DNA of 23,115 nucleotides from a virus, in the IMG/VR virus record IMGVR_UViG_3300013137_000785, positions 1 to 23,115 of that record. One strand, 5' to 3'. The translations under genes were made by a program, and so were the position numbers. Within the stretch, counting starts at the first letter, position 1; each line of letters starts with the position of its first letter. Shown one piece after another: positions 6,447-14,820 of the stretch. The notes beneath the pieces are model-generated. The model was given only the letters and a program-made list of their open reading frames with translations, searched no databases and was not told the DNA's origin.

Positions 6447-9112
6447 GCTGGTCCGACGTCATCGCGCGCGGCAGTGGGCCGATAGCGTATCGCCTCGTCA
6501 TCGCGGGGCATCCGCTTGAGTTCGTGTCGGCGTCGTCGCTCATCGGCTTAGGCACGGAGGACCGCGAGCGCATCGGCGGGCTCGAGGCTCGCAGCATCCA
6601 GTGGGGCGAGACGCTCGACCCAGCAGCGGTCAAGCTGCGTGGGCAGGGCTTCACGGCGCGCATCGTCGATGACGGCTCGCACCGCACAGGCGATTCGTTC
6701 GTGCGTCAGCCGTCGCGCATCAACTATCTGACCTCGTCGGTGACGTCGGGCACGGTCGCCATTCCGATGGCGAACACCAACACCGCGAACGGTGACATCT
6801 TCTACCTCGGCAACGAGTGCTTCAAGATCACCAGCGGCGGCGGCACGGCTGCGCCATCATGCACGCTCACGCGCGGCTATCGCGACAGCATCGCGACGGC
6901 GCATTTCGTTGACCCGACGCTGGGCTTGTCGCGGCCTGAGATTACGTTTGAGGAGTCAGGCCAGTACAACGGGCGTCCGAGCATTGAGGGCTCGCTTGCG
7001 TACCTCTACGCGTACGGCGACGGCGAGACGGGCAACGGCACGCTGGTCTGGCGCGGCATCGTCGCAGCGCAGCCGAAGCTCCGCGACCTGACCGTGTGGG
7101 AGGTCGAGCTCGACAGCGTCGTCAGCGTGCTCGATCAGACGCTCGGCGCTGACCTCGCGGAGCCGTCGATGCTTCGCGGCATCACGTACAACGCGCAGAC
7201 CGCGCCGCAGTTTCAGATCAGCATTCTTGCAAGCGTAGACTACGACGGCGCAATCGATCACACAGCGACCGTCGGCGGCGCAGACCTCGCGGGCTTCTAC
7301 GAAACGCAAGAGGAGTTTTGCGATGCGCTCAAGGTGCTGATTCGCACGGCTTCGTCAGGATGGGGCACGCACGCGCTGAATCGCACGTCGGGTGAGCGAC
7401 CGACGTTGATCCCGACGCCGACAGATGCGGGCGCATGGCGCTTCGTCTATTCGACGCCATCGGCGTCAAGTCGGTGGTGCACCGTCGCGACGCTGAATGA
7501 ATCGACCGCGCGCGTTGACCCGGTCTACTCTGGCGGCGGTATGCCGATGACGCGCTCTGACGGCGTGCGCGTGTTCTCGGTCAGTTCATCGGATAGTTTC
7601 TATCCGTACTCGTTTGCGATGGTCGATGGCGCAGGCACGGTGCCTCGCGGCTTTATCGGTGAGCAGACTGCATCGTACACCGACACTGCGTTTATCGGCG
7701 GCACGCTATCGCTGGCGGTGTCCGATACTATCTCTATCGAATGGCCTGCGTTTGACGGCAAAGAGGCATTCACGCGCGACTATCTTGTGCTCGCGTGGGA
7801 CTCGACGTTGCGCCGCGCGACGGTGCGCCGACGTCGCGTGCATGGTCCGCGACCGGGCGTGGTTGATCGGTACTACACCGCATCGTCGGTGCCGTCAGTC
7901 ACGACGTCGCGCAGCTATGCCGTGTCGGGTCCGTTCTCCGATTTCATCTTTGCGTTGATCAACGACTCGCCTGAATATGTCGCGACTGGCCGGATGCCGC
8001 TGGTCACGAGCGAGCACATCGACAACACGGGACTCGGCGCAGCAGTTAGTGCTATCGCGCTCGGCCGCGACTGGCTGCTCTCGCGCGCGTACCTCGGCAC
8101 CAGCGACGTGTCGCTCGCGAAGATGATCGAGGAGGAGTGCAAGCTCTACGGCCTTGTGCCGTCAATCACGACTGACGGCCGCATCAGCTACGTCCCGTTT
8201 CGCGTCGGCGCTGCGACTGAGGCGACGTCGTACACCGTCGATGAGTCCAAGCATCTGAGCGGTGCGCAGATGCCAGGATTTGAGCCGTCGGCATTCGGGC
8301 TGCTCAACACCATCCAGCTCAAGACCGGGTGGGATCCAAAGGACGGCAAGCATATCGGCCGCACGTTCGTCGTGCGCGACTCGGCGGCGCTGTCGCGAAA
8401 TCCGCTGCCGCGCATGATGAAGGTTGAGCCGCGTTCGTCGTGGGCTGACGACCTCGCGATTCCTTATAGCGAAGTCCTTGCGATGGCGCAGACGTGGCTT
8501 GGTGTGCTCGGCGCTGCGTACCAGACGATCACCGTCGCGTGTCGCCTCGACGCCATCGACGCGACCATCGGCTCTCAGGTAGCCGTCACGGTCGCGCAGC
8601 TGCCGAATACGCTCGACGGTGGGCGCGGGATAACCCTCGCGTCAGGCGTCGTCATCGGGCGCAGCGTCCGGCCTCTGGACGCGATTGTGGAGCTGACCGT
8701 CCTGACGACTCAGGTGCGCGTCGCCGGCTATGCGCCCTCGTCGCTGATCGACACCGTTACGCTCGTCACTGGAAGCACCTACGACATCGTCCTCGACGCG
8801 ACGCAGCCTGCGGGTTACGCGACGACCGATGAGTGGAAGATCGATGACGTCATCCAGGTCACGCAGTACGACGCCGCAGCGCCGACGTCAGTGACAGGCA
8901 CCGTGACGCTCGTGACGACGAGCACGCGCACGGTGCGCGCCACGCTGAGCGGCGCAGCGCCCTCGGGTACGCTGACGCTGGAATACCGCACCGCGCAGTT
9001 CGTGGACGCGCAGCAAGAGCGCTATGCGTTCATCGCGCTCGAGGACGGCGCCGGCGGCAACGTGATCGAGTTTGCATCTGGCAACGTCGCGCCACGGCAG
9101 TTTGCGAGCTGA
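6443..9112 (+). CDS. Large tail-tip/hub protein (putative)
   Basis: At 889 aa this is the largest protein in the window. The start MSWSDVIARG at 6443 is chosen because it overlaps the previous stop as ATGA; an in-frame ATG at 6407 lies deep inside the preceding gene. The protein is beta-rich with repeated Thr/Ser/Gly segments. Its C-terminal 180 residues look like small beta-sandwich (Ig-like) modules ('SSLIDTVTLVTGSTYDIVLD' and 'PSGTLTLEYRTAQF'). Tail-tip hub proteins follow the distal tail gene in many siphophages and connect the tube to receptor-binding fibres. No catalytic motif was seen. The function is inferred from length, order and composition. Confidence 0.5.
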   Translation: MSWSDVIARGSGPIAYRLVIAGHPLEFVSASSLIGLGTEDRERIGGLEARSIQWGETLDPAAVKLRGQGFTARIVDDGSHRTGDSFVRQPSRINYLTSSVTSGTVAIPMANTNTANGDIFYLGNECFKITSGGGTAAPSCTLTRGYRDSIATAHFVDPTLGLSRPEITFEESGQYNGRPSIEGSLAYLYAYGDGETGNGTLVWRGIVAAQPKLRDLTVWEVELDSVVSVLDQTLGADLAEPSMLRGITYNAQTAPQFQISILASVDYDGAIDHTATVGGADLAGFYETQEEFCDALKVLIRTASSGWGTHALNRTSGERPTLIPTPTDAGAWRFVYSTPSASSRWCTVATLNESTARVDPVYSGGGMPMTRSDGVRVFSVSSSDSFYPYSFAMVDGAGTVPRGFIGEQTASYTDTAFIGGTLSLAVSDTISIEWPAFDGKEAFTRDYLVLAWDSTLRRATVRRRRVHGPRPGVVDRYYTASSVPSVTTSRSYAVSGPFSDFIFALINDSPEYVATGRMPLVTSEHIDNTGLGAAVSAIALGRDWLLSRAYLGTSDVSLAKMIEEECKLYGLVPSITTDGRISYVPFRVGAATEATSYTVDESKHLSGAQMPGFEPSAFGLLNTIQLKTGWDPKDGKHIGRTFVVRDSAALSRNPLPRMMKVEPRSSWADDLAIPYSEVLAMAQTWLGVLGAAYQTITVACRLDAIDATIGSQVAVTVAQLPNTLDGGRGITLASGVVIGRSVRPLDAIVELTVLTTQVRVAGYAPSSLIDTVTLVTGSTYDIVLDATQPAGYATTDEWKIDDVIQVTQYDAAAPTSVTGTVTLVTTSTRTVRATLSGAAPSGTLTLEYRTAQFVDAQQERYAFIALEDGAGGNVIEFASGNVAPRQFAS

Positions 9113-9118
9113 GGGCAC

Positions 9119-9727
9119 ATGAGCACGAGCAACAGCGGCGGCTTCATCCTCGGTGTCGATACGACGTTCAGCAGCTACGGCAATCGGCCTGTCCGCACGA
9201 GCGAATGGCAAAGCATCGCAAACAATCTCAATCACCTCGCGGACGAGCGTTCGCGCGTGCTCGTGTGCTGGTCGCCGCGCTCGACGACGACGGGCGGCTA
9301 CACGATCAAGGTGTCGGGCGCATGGACGCGGCTGATGAGCTTTGGTCCGTTCCCATTGCTCGTCGGCGCAGACGGTACGCCGTATCCCGTGCGTCTCGCG
9401 GTCGGTGGACGCTCGACGGCATCGAGCCAGCTGCGCATCGGTGTCTGCGTGCTCGGCGCTGCTGATGCCGACATGAGCGCGACGACTGCGCCAGCGAACG
9501 TGCTCGAGAGTGCGGCATTCAACAACGCGACGAACCTCTGGCGCGTGGATGGCGGCGTGACCGTTGACCCGGTCTTCCAGGACTACGGCATCGTCAACGC
9601 GCTATCGGGCGCGACGCCTTCGACGGTGGCAGCGGTGCTCGTGACCGTCGAGGTCTGGGGCAAGAGCGCGACGGGCTCTGCGTGCGTGGCGACGCAGGCG
9701 TACGCGGCTGAACAGGTGGCGCTATGA
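9119..9727 (+). CDS. Probable tail-tip or fibre protein, unknown family
   Basis: This 202-aa, beta-rich protein begins six bases after the hub gene stop. The N-terminus 'GGFILGVDTTFSSYG' leads into a short helix, then an antiparallel beta pattern (residues about 60-130) with many Ser/Thr/Ala residues. It ends by overlapping the next gene (ATGA at 9724-9727), so the two are probably made together. No enzyme motif, signal peptide or membrane segment is visible. A minor virion role at the tail tip is inferred from its place between the hub and the esterase-bearing gene. Confidence 0.4.
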   Translation: MSTSNSGGFILGVDTTFSSYGNRPVRTSEWQSIANNLNHLADERSRVLVCWSPRSTTTGGYTIKVSGAWTRLMSFGPFPLLVGADGTPYPVRLAVGGRSTASSQLRIGVCVLGAADADMSATTAPANVLESAAFNNATNLWRVDGGVTVDPVFQDYGIVNALSGATPSTVAAVLVTVEVWGKSATGSACVATQAYAAEQVAL

Positions 9728-10734
9728 CCGCGACAGTCCCGGCCGCGCGTCCCGTCGTGCAGCAGGCCGACGTCGTCAGCGGGCAGGCTGTCCGCGCGCG
9801 CACGTGGCTCGACGCTGGCGAGCTCGCCAACTGGTGCAGCGGCAACGGCGAATACCTCGTGCCTGCGTACTCGCCAGAGCAGACCATGGCGGCTAACAAG
9901 ACCTTCGTGTTCCGCTTTCGCGTGACGCCGCCCGGCCGCGCTGTGCGTCGCGTCTGGCAGCTCTACCTTGAGGGCAACTGCGCGATCACGCTCGACGGCA
10001 ATGTCGGGCCGTCGGCCGACTACATCACCGACAGCGGCGGCACGTGGGTCCGCTACGTCGAAGACCTCACGGCGAAGTCGGCCACGCTGCAAGAGATATC
10101 GCTCTCAATCGCGAATGCCACGTCGAGCGGGTCGCTTATCGTCAAGAGCATCTGCTGCTACGAAGACCCGCGCATCGTGCTCGACAAGGACGCGACGGAC
10201 CTCGGCGTCGAGCTCACGTCGCTGGCGGTGCGCGAGCCGATTCAAGAGAACCAGTACACGTCGCTCGGCGGTATCGCGGCAGCTCTGGCGGCAGAGCAGC
10301 GTCGCCAGTATTTCAATGTCGCGCGTCCCGACGACATCGCGGAGTGCTGGGCCACGACGAGCGGCACCTTCGGCATCATGCTCGATGAGGTGCCCATCCT
10401 CACGCGCAAACTCTACCCGGCATCCACGACGGGCAACGTGCGATTCGCTGCGTTGTGCAAGGCCAGCGACGCGACGACCGACGGCGAGATTCGCGTTACG
10501 AACAACGCGACCGCAAACACCGTCACGCTCACCGTCAATAATCCCGGCACGAGCTGGGGCTGGTACACCATCGACTTCGCGAGCGACATTCTCTGTGAAG
10601 ATCTGACTGAGGGCACCGGCTGGCCTGATGGCGCGCTGCTGACGAGCGTTGCAAAGACGCTCGACATCGACTTCCGCGTCAGTGGTGGCGCAGGCACATT
10701 CTACGTCGCGACCATCGCGGCCATCGAGTATTGA
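9724..10734 (+). CDS. Probable tail fibre or virion protein with beta-sandwich domains
   Basis: This 336-aa protein appears to hold two similar halves. One around residues 40-150 has 'KTFVFRFRVTPPGRAVRRVWQL'-type strands and an ending like carbohydrate-binding beta-sandwich modules ('SIANATSSGSLIVKSICCYED'). The other, about 210-336, has 'LTVNNPGTSWGWYTIDFAS'. Between them lies a more helical linker (165-210). Such jelly-roll halves are common in receptor-binding or decoration proteins. This is judged from the residue pattern only. The start overlaps the preceding stop as ATGA. Confidence 0.4.
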   Translation: MTATVPAARPVVQQADVVSGQAVRARTWLDAGELANWCSGNGEYLVPAYSPEQTMAANKTFVFRFRVTPPGRAVRRVWQLYLEGNCAITLDGNVGPSADYITDSGGTWVRYVEDLTAKSATLQEISLSIANATSSGSLIVKSICCYEDPRIVLDKDATDLGVELTSLAVREPIQENQYTSLGGIAAALAAEQRRQYFNVARPDDIAECWATTSGTFGIMLDEVPILTRKLYPASTTGNVRFAALCKASDATTDGEIRVTNNATANTVTLTVNNPGTSWGWYTIDFASDILCEDLTEGTGWPDGALLTSVAKTLDIDFRVSGGAGTFYVATIAAIEY

Positions 10735-10760
10735 GCGCCACGCGCGCGAGGAGATAGACC

Positions 10761-11129
10761 ATGAGCGAAACGATCCTCCGAGAAGACGCCGACATTCTGC
10801 CGCCGGAGCAGGACGCGATTTCACAGGTCACGCTGACGGCAGCGACGGCGACGTCTGCGCAAGACACCGGCGTTACTGGCGCGACCATCGCGCTTGGTCC
10901 GCAGTTCGTGACGTTCTGCTCGACGGCTGAGTTTTTCATCGTCTTTTCTAAGGACGGCACAAACACGATCACGACGCCTGTCGTGACGACTGCGACGTGC
11001 TTCGGCCCGTTCCCTGCGAGCGTGCAAGTGCCTTTCCGCGTGACGCCGACGCAGCGTTACTTCCGCGCAATCTCGACGCCGGGCGGCACGCTCAAATGGT
11101 ATCGCAGCACCGGCCCCGGACAGGTCTGA
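10761..11129 (+). CDS. Small beta-rich virion protein (putative)
   Basis: This 122-aa protein has an acidic N-terminus (MSETILREDADILPPEQ) and then a compact beta pattern rich in Thr, Val and Phe. A GAGGAGAT sequence precedes the ATG at 10761, so it has its own good ribosome binding site. It lies directly before the LamG/SGNH gene (one-base gap). Segments such as 'GPQFVTFCSTAEFFIVFSKDG' suggest a single beta domain of the type found in small decoration or fibre-tip proteins. No family is recognised. Confidence 0.4.
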   Translation: MSETILREDADILPPEQDAISQVTLTAATATSAQDTGVTGATIALGPQFVTFCSTAEFFIVFSKDGTNTITTPVVTTATCFGPFPASVQVPFRVTPTQRYFRAISTPGGTLKWYRSTGPGQV

Positions 11130-11130
11130 C

Positions 11131-12939
11131 ATGAGTCGTCGAGGAGCAGGCGCGCGCGGAGGTCGCCGCGGCGGTAGCATCACGGAAGCGCCGTTTGACC
11201 CTGCGCTTGCGCCGATGTTTGCGTGGTATCGGCAGACGATGAGCGTGTCGCAGTGGACCGACTTGACCGCAGGCGCGCGTCACGCGACGCAGGCCACAGC
11301 GGGCAATCAACCTGTCTACACGGCGAGCGACGCTGACTTCAACAGCCAGCCGAGCCTGACGTTCACGACTGACGATTACATGAACTGCGGCGGCGTCGCG
11401 AGTGCGTGGGCGTTCCTGCACGACACCACAGATGCGACGCTCTACATGGTGTTCCGGCCATCGAGTACGACTGGCGAAACAAAGTACCTTTGGAACTCCA
11501 TCGGTGATCTCGTCGCGAACAATCGCGGTGTCTCGTTGCTCTACCATGCGACGACGCAGACGGCAGAGGTGTTCGTCGGCAACGCGGGCACGGCGCGGTG
11601 CGTGCAGATCATTGGCGCTGACTCGGAGGTCGTGCGCGACGCGGCGCACGTGCTCGTCTATCGCAAGAACGCAGGCGGCTTCCAGCTCTGGCTCGACGGC
11701 GCGCTGCTCTTGTCGGGCGAATACAACGGCACGCCGACCGCGACGGCAGCGACGGTTACGCCGTCCATCGGCGGCTATTCGGCGTACGCAGCGACGCGGC
11801 AGTTTGAGGGCAAGATGGCCGAGATCGGCGTGCTTGCGTCGTATACGTCGCCGGTCGCGATCACGGCATATGCGCGAGCGCGATATGCAATCACGACGTC
11901 GCGCGCGAATACGCATCGCAGCGCGTTTCAGGATGGGCTCAATCTCAACGCAGGCGCACCGACTGGCGGCTCAAAGGTCTGGTCGTACTACGGCGGCGTC
12001 AATGCGACTCCGGGCACGACGCGGCAGGTCGCGCGCGTCCTCAATCGCGCGACTGCGTACAACATCCAGACGCGCACTAACGGCACGCCTGCAAGCGCAA
12101 CGATTGGCAATGACAACCGCTACCGCGTCAGCACTGTACCGCTCACGCCTTCAGGATTCTCCGCAGATGCGCGGCCAATCAAAGCGCTGCTGATCGTCGG
12201 TGAGAGCTGCGCGCGCGGCCGGTCGTCCACCACGGGTTTGCCGTCAGGCTACCCACCAGCAAAAGGCGTGATTTACGCGTGGACTGGCGAGGACACCACG
12301 CTTGCGCTGCCGTCAATTGAGCAGCCGACCTACACCTACGGCGTTGATTCGATTCTCAACACCGATAGCGGTGTGCCCGGCGTCGGTCCCGGTGGCCTCG
12401 CGTCGTGGTACCTGCAAGTCGCAGAGGGTTCCGGCGCAGTCTGGCTGCACGTGAACTGCGGCAAGGGCGGGTCCACGTCTACGAACTGGAACAGCTCGAG
12501 CACGAACACAAACGTTTTGCTCGGTGCCACGCTAGCGCGCATTCGTCGCATCGAGGATGTCGCAGCGGCGTTTGGCGCAACGGTGCAATGGGTCGGCATC
12601 TACGTCGATCAGGGAATCAACGATGCCGTCGGTGCATCGCCTACGTGGGACACCAACTGGTCTGCGATTGAGACGGTGCTGCGCGGTGAAGCGGGCCTCG
12701 CGACTGTGCCGCTGGTATTCCGCAAGGAGCCGACAATCGTGCCCACGGATCTCTCGTATCCCGGCTGGACGACGGTACGCACGCAGCAGGACGGCTGGCA
12801 GAAGGGCACGTCACCAAAGCGCATCATGGTGGATATTGACCCGCTGCCTGATTACGTTGAGGCGGCTCAGGTGCATCCCGGCACGGTGTCGAATGCGCAG
12901 ATTGGATCGGCAGTCTCGACATCGATTAGGAGCGCGTGA
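11131..12939 (+). CDS. Tail protein: LamG-like domain joined to SGNH-type esterase
   Basis: This 602-aa protein has two parts. After a Gly/Arg-rich start, residues about 70-250 look like a concanavalin/LamG lectin fold ('ATLYMVFRPSS', 'GGFQLWLDGALLLSGEYNG', 'GKMAEIGVLASYTS'). Residues about 350-600 show SGNH hydrolase blocks: 'LIVGESCARG' with nucleophile candidate Ser359, 'GKGGSTST' with Gly446, 'DQGINDA' with Asn497, and 'AQVHPG' with His582. The block I form is close to that of sialate O-acetylesterase/CE6-like enzymes. The Asp usually three residues before the His is missing; Asp574 or Glu577 may serve. The likely role is to bind and deacylate host surface sugars during adsorption. The enzyme class is fairly clear; the substrate is unknown. 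Confidence 0.6.
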   Translation: MSRRGAGARGGRRGGSITEAPFDPALAPMFAWYRQTMSVSQWTDLTAGARHATQATAGNQPVYTASDADFNSQPSLTFTTDDYMNCGGVASAWAFLHDTTDATLYMVFRPSSTTGETKYLWNSIGDLVANNRGVSLLYHATTQTAEVFVGNAGTARCVQIIGADSEVVRDAAHVLVYRKNAGGFQLWLDGALLLSGEYNGTPTATAATVTPSIGGYSAYAATRQFEGKMAEIGVLASYTSPVAITAYARARYAITTSRANTHRSAFQDGLNLNAGAPTGGSKVWSYYGGVNATPGTTRQVARVLNRATAYNIQTRTNGTPASATIGNDNRYRVSTVPLTPSGFSADARPIKALLIVGESCARGRSSTTGLPSGYPPAKGVIYAWTGEDTTLALPSIEQPTYTYGVDSILNTDSGVPGVGPGGLASWYLQVAEGSGAVWLHVNCGKGGSTSTNWNSSSTNTNVLLGATLARIRRIEDVAAAFGATVQWVGIYVDQGINDAVGASPTWDTNWSAIETVLRGEAGLATVPLVFRKEPTIVPTDLSYPGWTTVRTQQDGWQKGTSPKRIMVDIDPLPDYVEAAQVHPGTVSNAQIGSAVSTSIRSA

Positions 12940-13172
12940 TGATGCCGCATACGCTGATCATCGATGACGTCCTCGTCGCGCTCACGTACTGCGTCGCGGG
13001 CGATGAGCGCGCGCTAGATCTGGAGCTGCGCTATGCGGACGGCACGTACGCGCTTGGCACGTACAGCGCGTCTGCGGGCCTCGTGCTCGCGGCATCGGCG
13101 CTGAGTGCGGATCAGCGCACGACGCTGATGCAGGGTTGCGCGGAAGCGCTGCAAGCATGGATGGACTCGTGA
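12939..13172 (+). CDS. Small hypothetical protein after the esterase gene
   Basis: The gene encodes 77 aa. It starts at 12939 (TGATG overlap with the previous stop) or at the next ATG at 12942; TAGGAG lies 6-9 bases before these. The first half is beta-like ('HTLIIDDVLVALTYCVAGDERALDLELRYADGTYALG', taken in pieces), and the end is an amphipathic helix ('QRTTLMQGCAEALQAWMD'). No motif is recognised. Its place between the fibre genes and the lysis cassette suggests a fibre-associated chaperone or minor structural protein, which is inference only. Confidence 0.5.
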   Translation: MMPHTLIIDDVLVALTYCVAGDERALDLELRYADGTYALGTYSASAGLVLAASALSADQRTTLMQGCAEALQAWMDS

Positions 13173-13187
13173 CTCGGAGGCGCAGCG

Positions 13188-13538
13188 ATGAACGTCTGGC
13201 AACTCATCGCCGCGCTCGCTGGTGCGCCGTCTGTCGGTCTGGTCATCCGCGCGATATTCAGGCGGCTCGACGGCAGCGCACGCACGAACTCACGCGAGGT
13301 GGACTATCTGCGCGGTGAGCTGGTGCGCGAGCGCCAGCAATGCGCCGACGACACGGCTGAACTCGAGGCGCGCATCGCGTATCAGGTCGAAGTGCACGAG
13401 ACGCTGCGCAAGCAGATCACGTCACTTGAGCGGCGCAACATTGAACTGAAGAACGACCTCGACGTGGTGCAGCGCGACCTCGCAGATATGCGCGCGGTGC
13501 TGCGGTGGAAGGCATCGCAACAGGGAGACGGCGAATGA
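13188..13538 (+). CDS. Membrane-anchored coiled-coil protein (i-spanin candidate)
   Basis: This 116-aa protein has one N-terminal hydrophobic segment (residues about 3-24) and then a long charged coiled coil (about 38-108) rich in Arg, Glu and Leu, ending in a polar tail. That shape fits an inner-membrane spanin (Rz-like), which joins with an outer-membrane lipoprotein to fuse the membranes at lysis. GGAGG lies 9 bases before the ATG. It overlaps the holin gene as ATGA at 13535-13538, and a lipoprotein gene follows, which supports a lysis role. Without a clear family match, a general lysis-cassette membrane protein is the safer reading. Confidence 0.5.
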   Translation: MNVWQLIAALAGAPSVGLVIRAIFRRLDGSARTNSREVDYLRGELVRERQQCADDTAELEARIAYQVEVHETLRKQITSLERRNIELKNDLDVVQRDLADMRAVLRWKASQQGDGE

Positions 13539-13768
13539 CGAAGCGAAAGACGAAGGCTGCGCCTCGCGCGCGTGTCCGCGTGACGGTGCCGATGATCGTC
13601 GGCTGGCTGACGAGCATCTCAATGGTGCTCGCGGCGGTGCTGCCGGTGCTGCCTGCGGCGACGCCGACGTGGCTGCGCGAGGTGCTAGCGCTGCTCGCGA
13701 TTGCGGTCGCTGCGACGGTCCAGTCATGGCGCGCGCCAGCGTCGCCGGAAGGGCAGGGCGAGACATGA
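13535..13768 (+). CDS. Holin, two transmembrane segments
   Basis: This 77-aa protein has a strongly basic N-terminus (MTKRKTKAAPRARVRV), two hydrophobic helices (residues about 18-38 and 48-64) separated by a short Pro/Thr turn, and a polar C-terminal tail. Holins of this size form membrane lesions that time lysis and let endolysin reach the cell wall. The ATG at 13535 overlaps the previous stop (ATGA), and its own stop overlaps the next start, so it sits in a coupled lysis unit about 1 kb before the amidase. The holin call is from topology and context; holins share little sequence. Confidence 0.65.
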   Translation: MTKRKTKAAPRARVRVTVPMIVGWLTSISMVLAAVLPVLPAATPTWLREVLALLAIAVAATVQSWRAPASPEGQGET

Positions 13769-14289
13769 CCGCGCTGCTGGCATCTCGAGAGTTTCAGCGT
13801 CGGGGCGTCATCGCGCTATGCGTCGCGTGGCTCGTCTCGCTCGCGGGCCTCGTGCTCGCTGCGTGCCTGACCGGCTGCGGGCCGTCTGCGCTCGCCATCC
13901 ATGCAGGCGCAGCCGACGTCGCAGGCGTCGCGATCAACGCGACCGGCGACGAGCTCGTGGCCGCGCGCGGTCGTGCGCTGCGCGAGGCGGTCGAAGAGGC
14001 ACCGTCGCGCGAGGTCGCGGAGAGCGGCGTCCAAGTCGTCGTCGCGCGATTCCTGCCTGCGCTCGAGGCGTACGATGCGCTGCGGCTGACGCATGACGCC
14101 TACGTCGATGCGCTCGTGCTCGCGGCTGCTGGTGCGCCGGCAGACCTCGGCCGGTGGGCGCAGCTCGCGGCGCGGCTGGTCCAGGCATGGGGCGCATGGG
14201 CCGCTGCGGGGGCTGCGCTGGGCGTCGAGGTCGTCAGCCCGCCTGCTGCGCTGGTCGCGGTCACTGCGGGCGCTGGAGGTGCCCTGTGA
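13765..14289 (+). CDS. Lipoprotein of the lysis cassette (o-spanin candidate)
   Basis: This 174-aa protein has a basic N-terminus (REFQRRG), a hydrophobic signal segment (about 14-33) and lipobox-like sequences L-A-A-C (Cys34) and L-T-G-C (Cys38) followed by Gly-Pro. Signal peptidase II cleavage before Cys38 would leave a lipid-anchored domain of about 137 residues, mostly Ala-rich helix. An outer-membrane spanin would be expected near a holin and a coiled-coil membrane protein, but this is much longer than classical Rz1 and is not nested in the i-spanin gene. A different periplasmic role is possible. The start overlaps the holin stop as ATGA. Confidence 0.55.
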   Translation: MTALLASREFQRRGVIALCVAWLVSLAGLVLAACLTGCGPSALAIHAGAADVAGVAINATGDELVAARGRALREAVEEAPSREVAESGVQVVVARFLPALEAYDALRLTHDAYVDALVLAAAGAPADLGRWAQLAARLVQAWGAWAAAGAALGVEVVSPPAALVAVTAGAGGAL

Positions 14290-14543
14290 GCCTCGCGGAC
14301 GGGCTGGACGCTGCGGCGGTGGCTGCGGACGCTACGGCGGCTGCTGCGCCCGCTGGCGTGGCGCGGTCGGTGGCGCTCATCGTCGCGGCGGCGCTGCGCA
14401 TGGCGGCACGTCTGGCGCGTGCCGGACAGAGCCCCGCGGCCATCGTCGAGGCTATCGAGCGTGTCGCGCCGCTGGACGACCGCATTGCGCAGCAGGACGC
14501 CGACATCGCAGCTCGCATCGCAGAGCGCTGGCCTCGTGAGTGA
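14286..14543 (+). CDS. Small Ala-rich helical protein, GTG start
   Basis: The gene encodes 85 aa, starting with GTG at 14286 that overlaps the lipoprotein stop (GTGA). The product is almost entirely Ala-rich helix. A moderately hydrophobic stretch (about residues 25-45, 'GVARSVALIVAAALRMAARL') could be a membrane-associated helix, and a charged C-terminal helix ends 'IAARIAERWPRE'. It lies between the lipoprotein and the endolysin, so a lysis accessory role such as antiholin is possible but unproven. High third-position GC and the tight overlap support that it is coding. No family is recognised. Confidence 0.5.
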   Translation: MSLADGLDAAAVAADATAAAAPAGVARSVALIVAAALRMAARLARAGQSPAAIVEAIERVAPLDDRIAQQDADIAARIAERWPRE

Positions 14544-14682
14544 CTCGCCACGCGAGGACGTGCTGCGCGCCGCGCTAGCGCTCGTCAGGGCGCGGCAGAA
14601 CGCGGGCCTGCCTCGCGCACGGGTGCAGGAGCTAGAGCGCGCTCTTGAGGCTGCTGCGCGCCGCTATTGGGCTGCGCTGTGA
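14536..14682 (+). CDS. 48-aa helical protein, GTG start
   Basis: The frame runs from GTG at 14536, overlapping the previous gene by 8 bases, to TGA at 14680-14682. The product (MSDSPREDVLRAALALVRAR... to ...RRYWAAL) is a charged amphipathic helix pair with no membrane segment or signal. Codon third positions are GC-rich, as in neighbouring genes. It is part of a run of three tiny genes that start with GTG and overlap one another before the endolysin. Function unknown. Confidence 0.45.
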   Translation: MSDSPREDVLRAALALVRARQNAGLPRARVQELERALEAAARRYWAAL

Positions 14683-14810
14683 GGCGCGCCATCAACGCGC
14701 TTGTCGCGGATGCGGCGCTGACTCTGTGGCAGGTGCTGCTATGGCTACGCTGCGAGCGCGCTGCGCTGGCTGTCGGGATGTGGGCATGGCGTCGCATCGG
14801 ACGCCTCTGA
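14679..14810 (+). CDS. 43-aa membrane-like peptide, GTG start
   Basis: Starting at GTG 14679, which overlaps the preceding stop as GTGA, this frame gives 43 residues ending at TGA 14808-14810, ten bases before the amidase ATG. The central part is hydrophobic with several Trp residues ('ALTLWQVLLWLRCERAALAV') and both ends carry Arg. This suggests a membrane-associated helix, for instance a holin regulator. It fills what would otherwise be a 138-base gap in a gapless operon, which supports it as a gene. No family is recognised. Confidence 0.4.
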   Translation: MRRAINALVADAALTLWQVLLWLRCERAALAVGMWAWRRIGRL

Positions 14811-14820
14811 GGAGCAAGCG

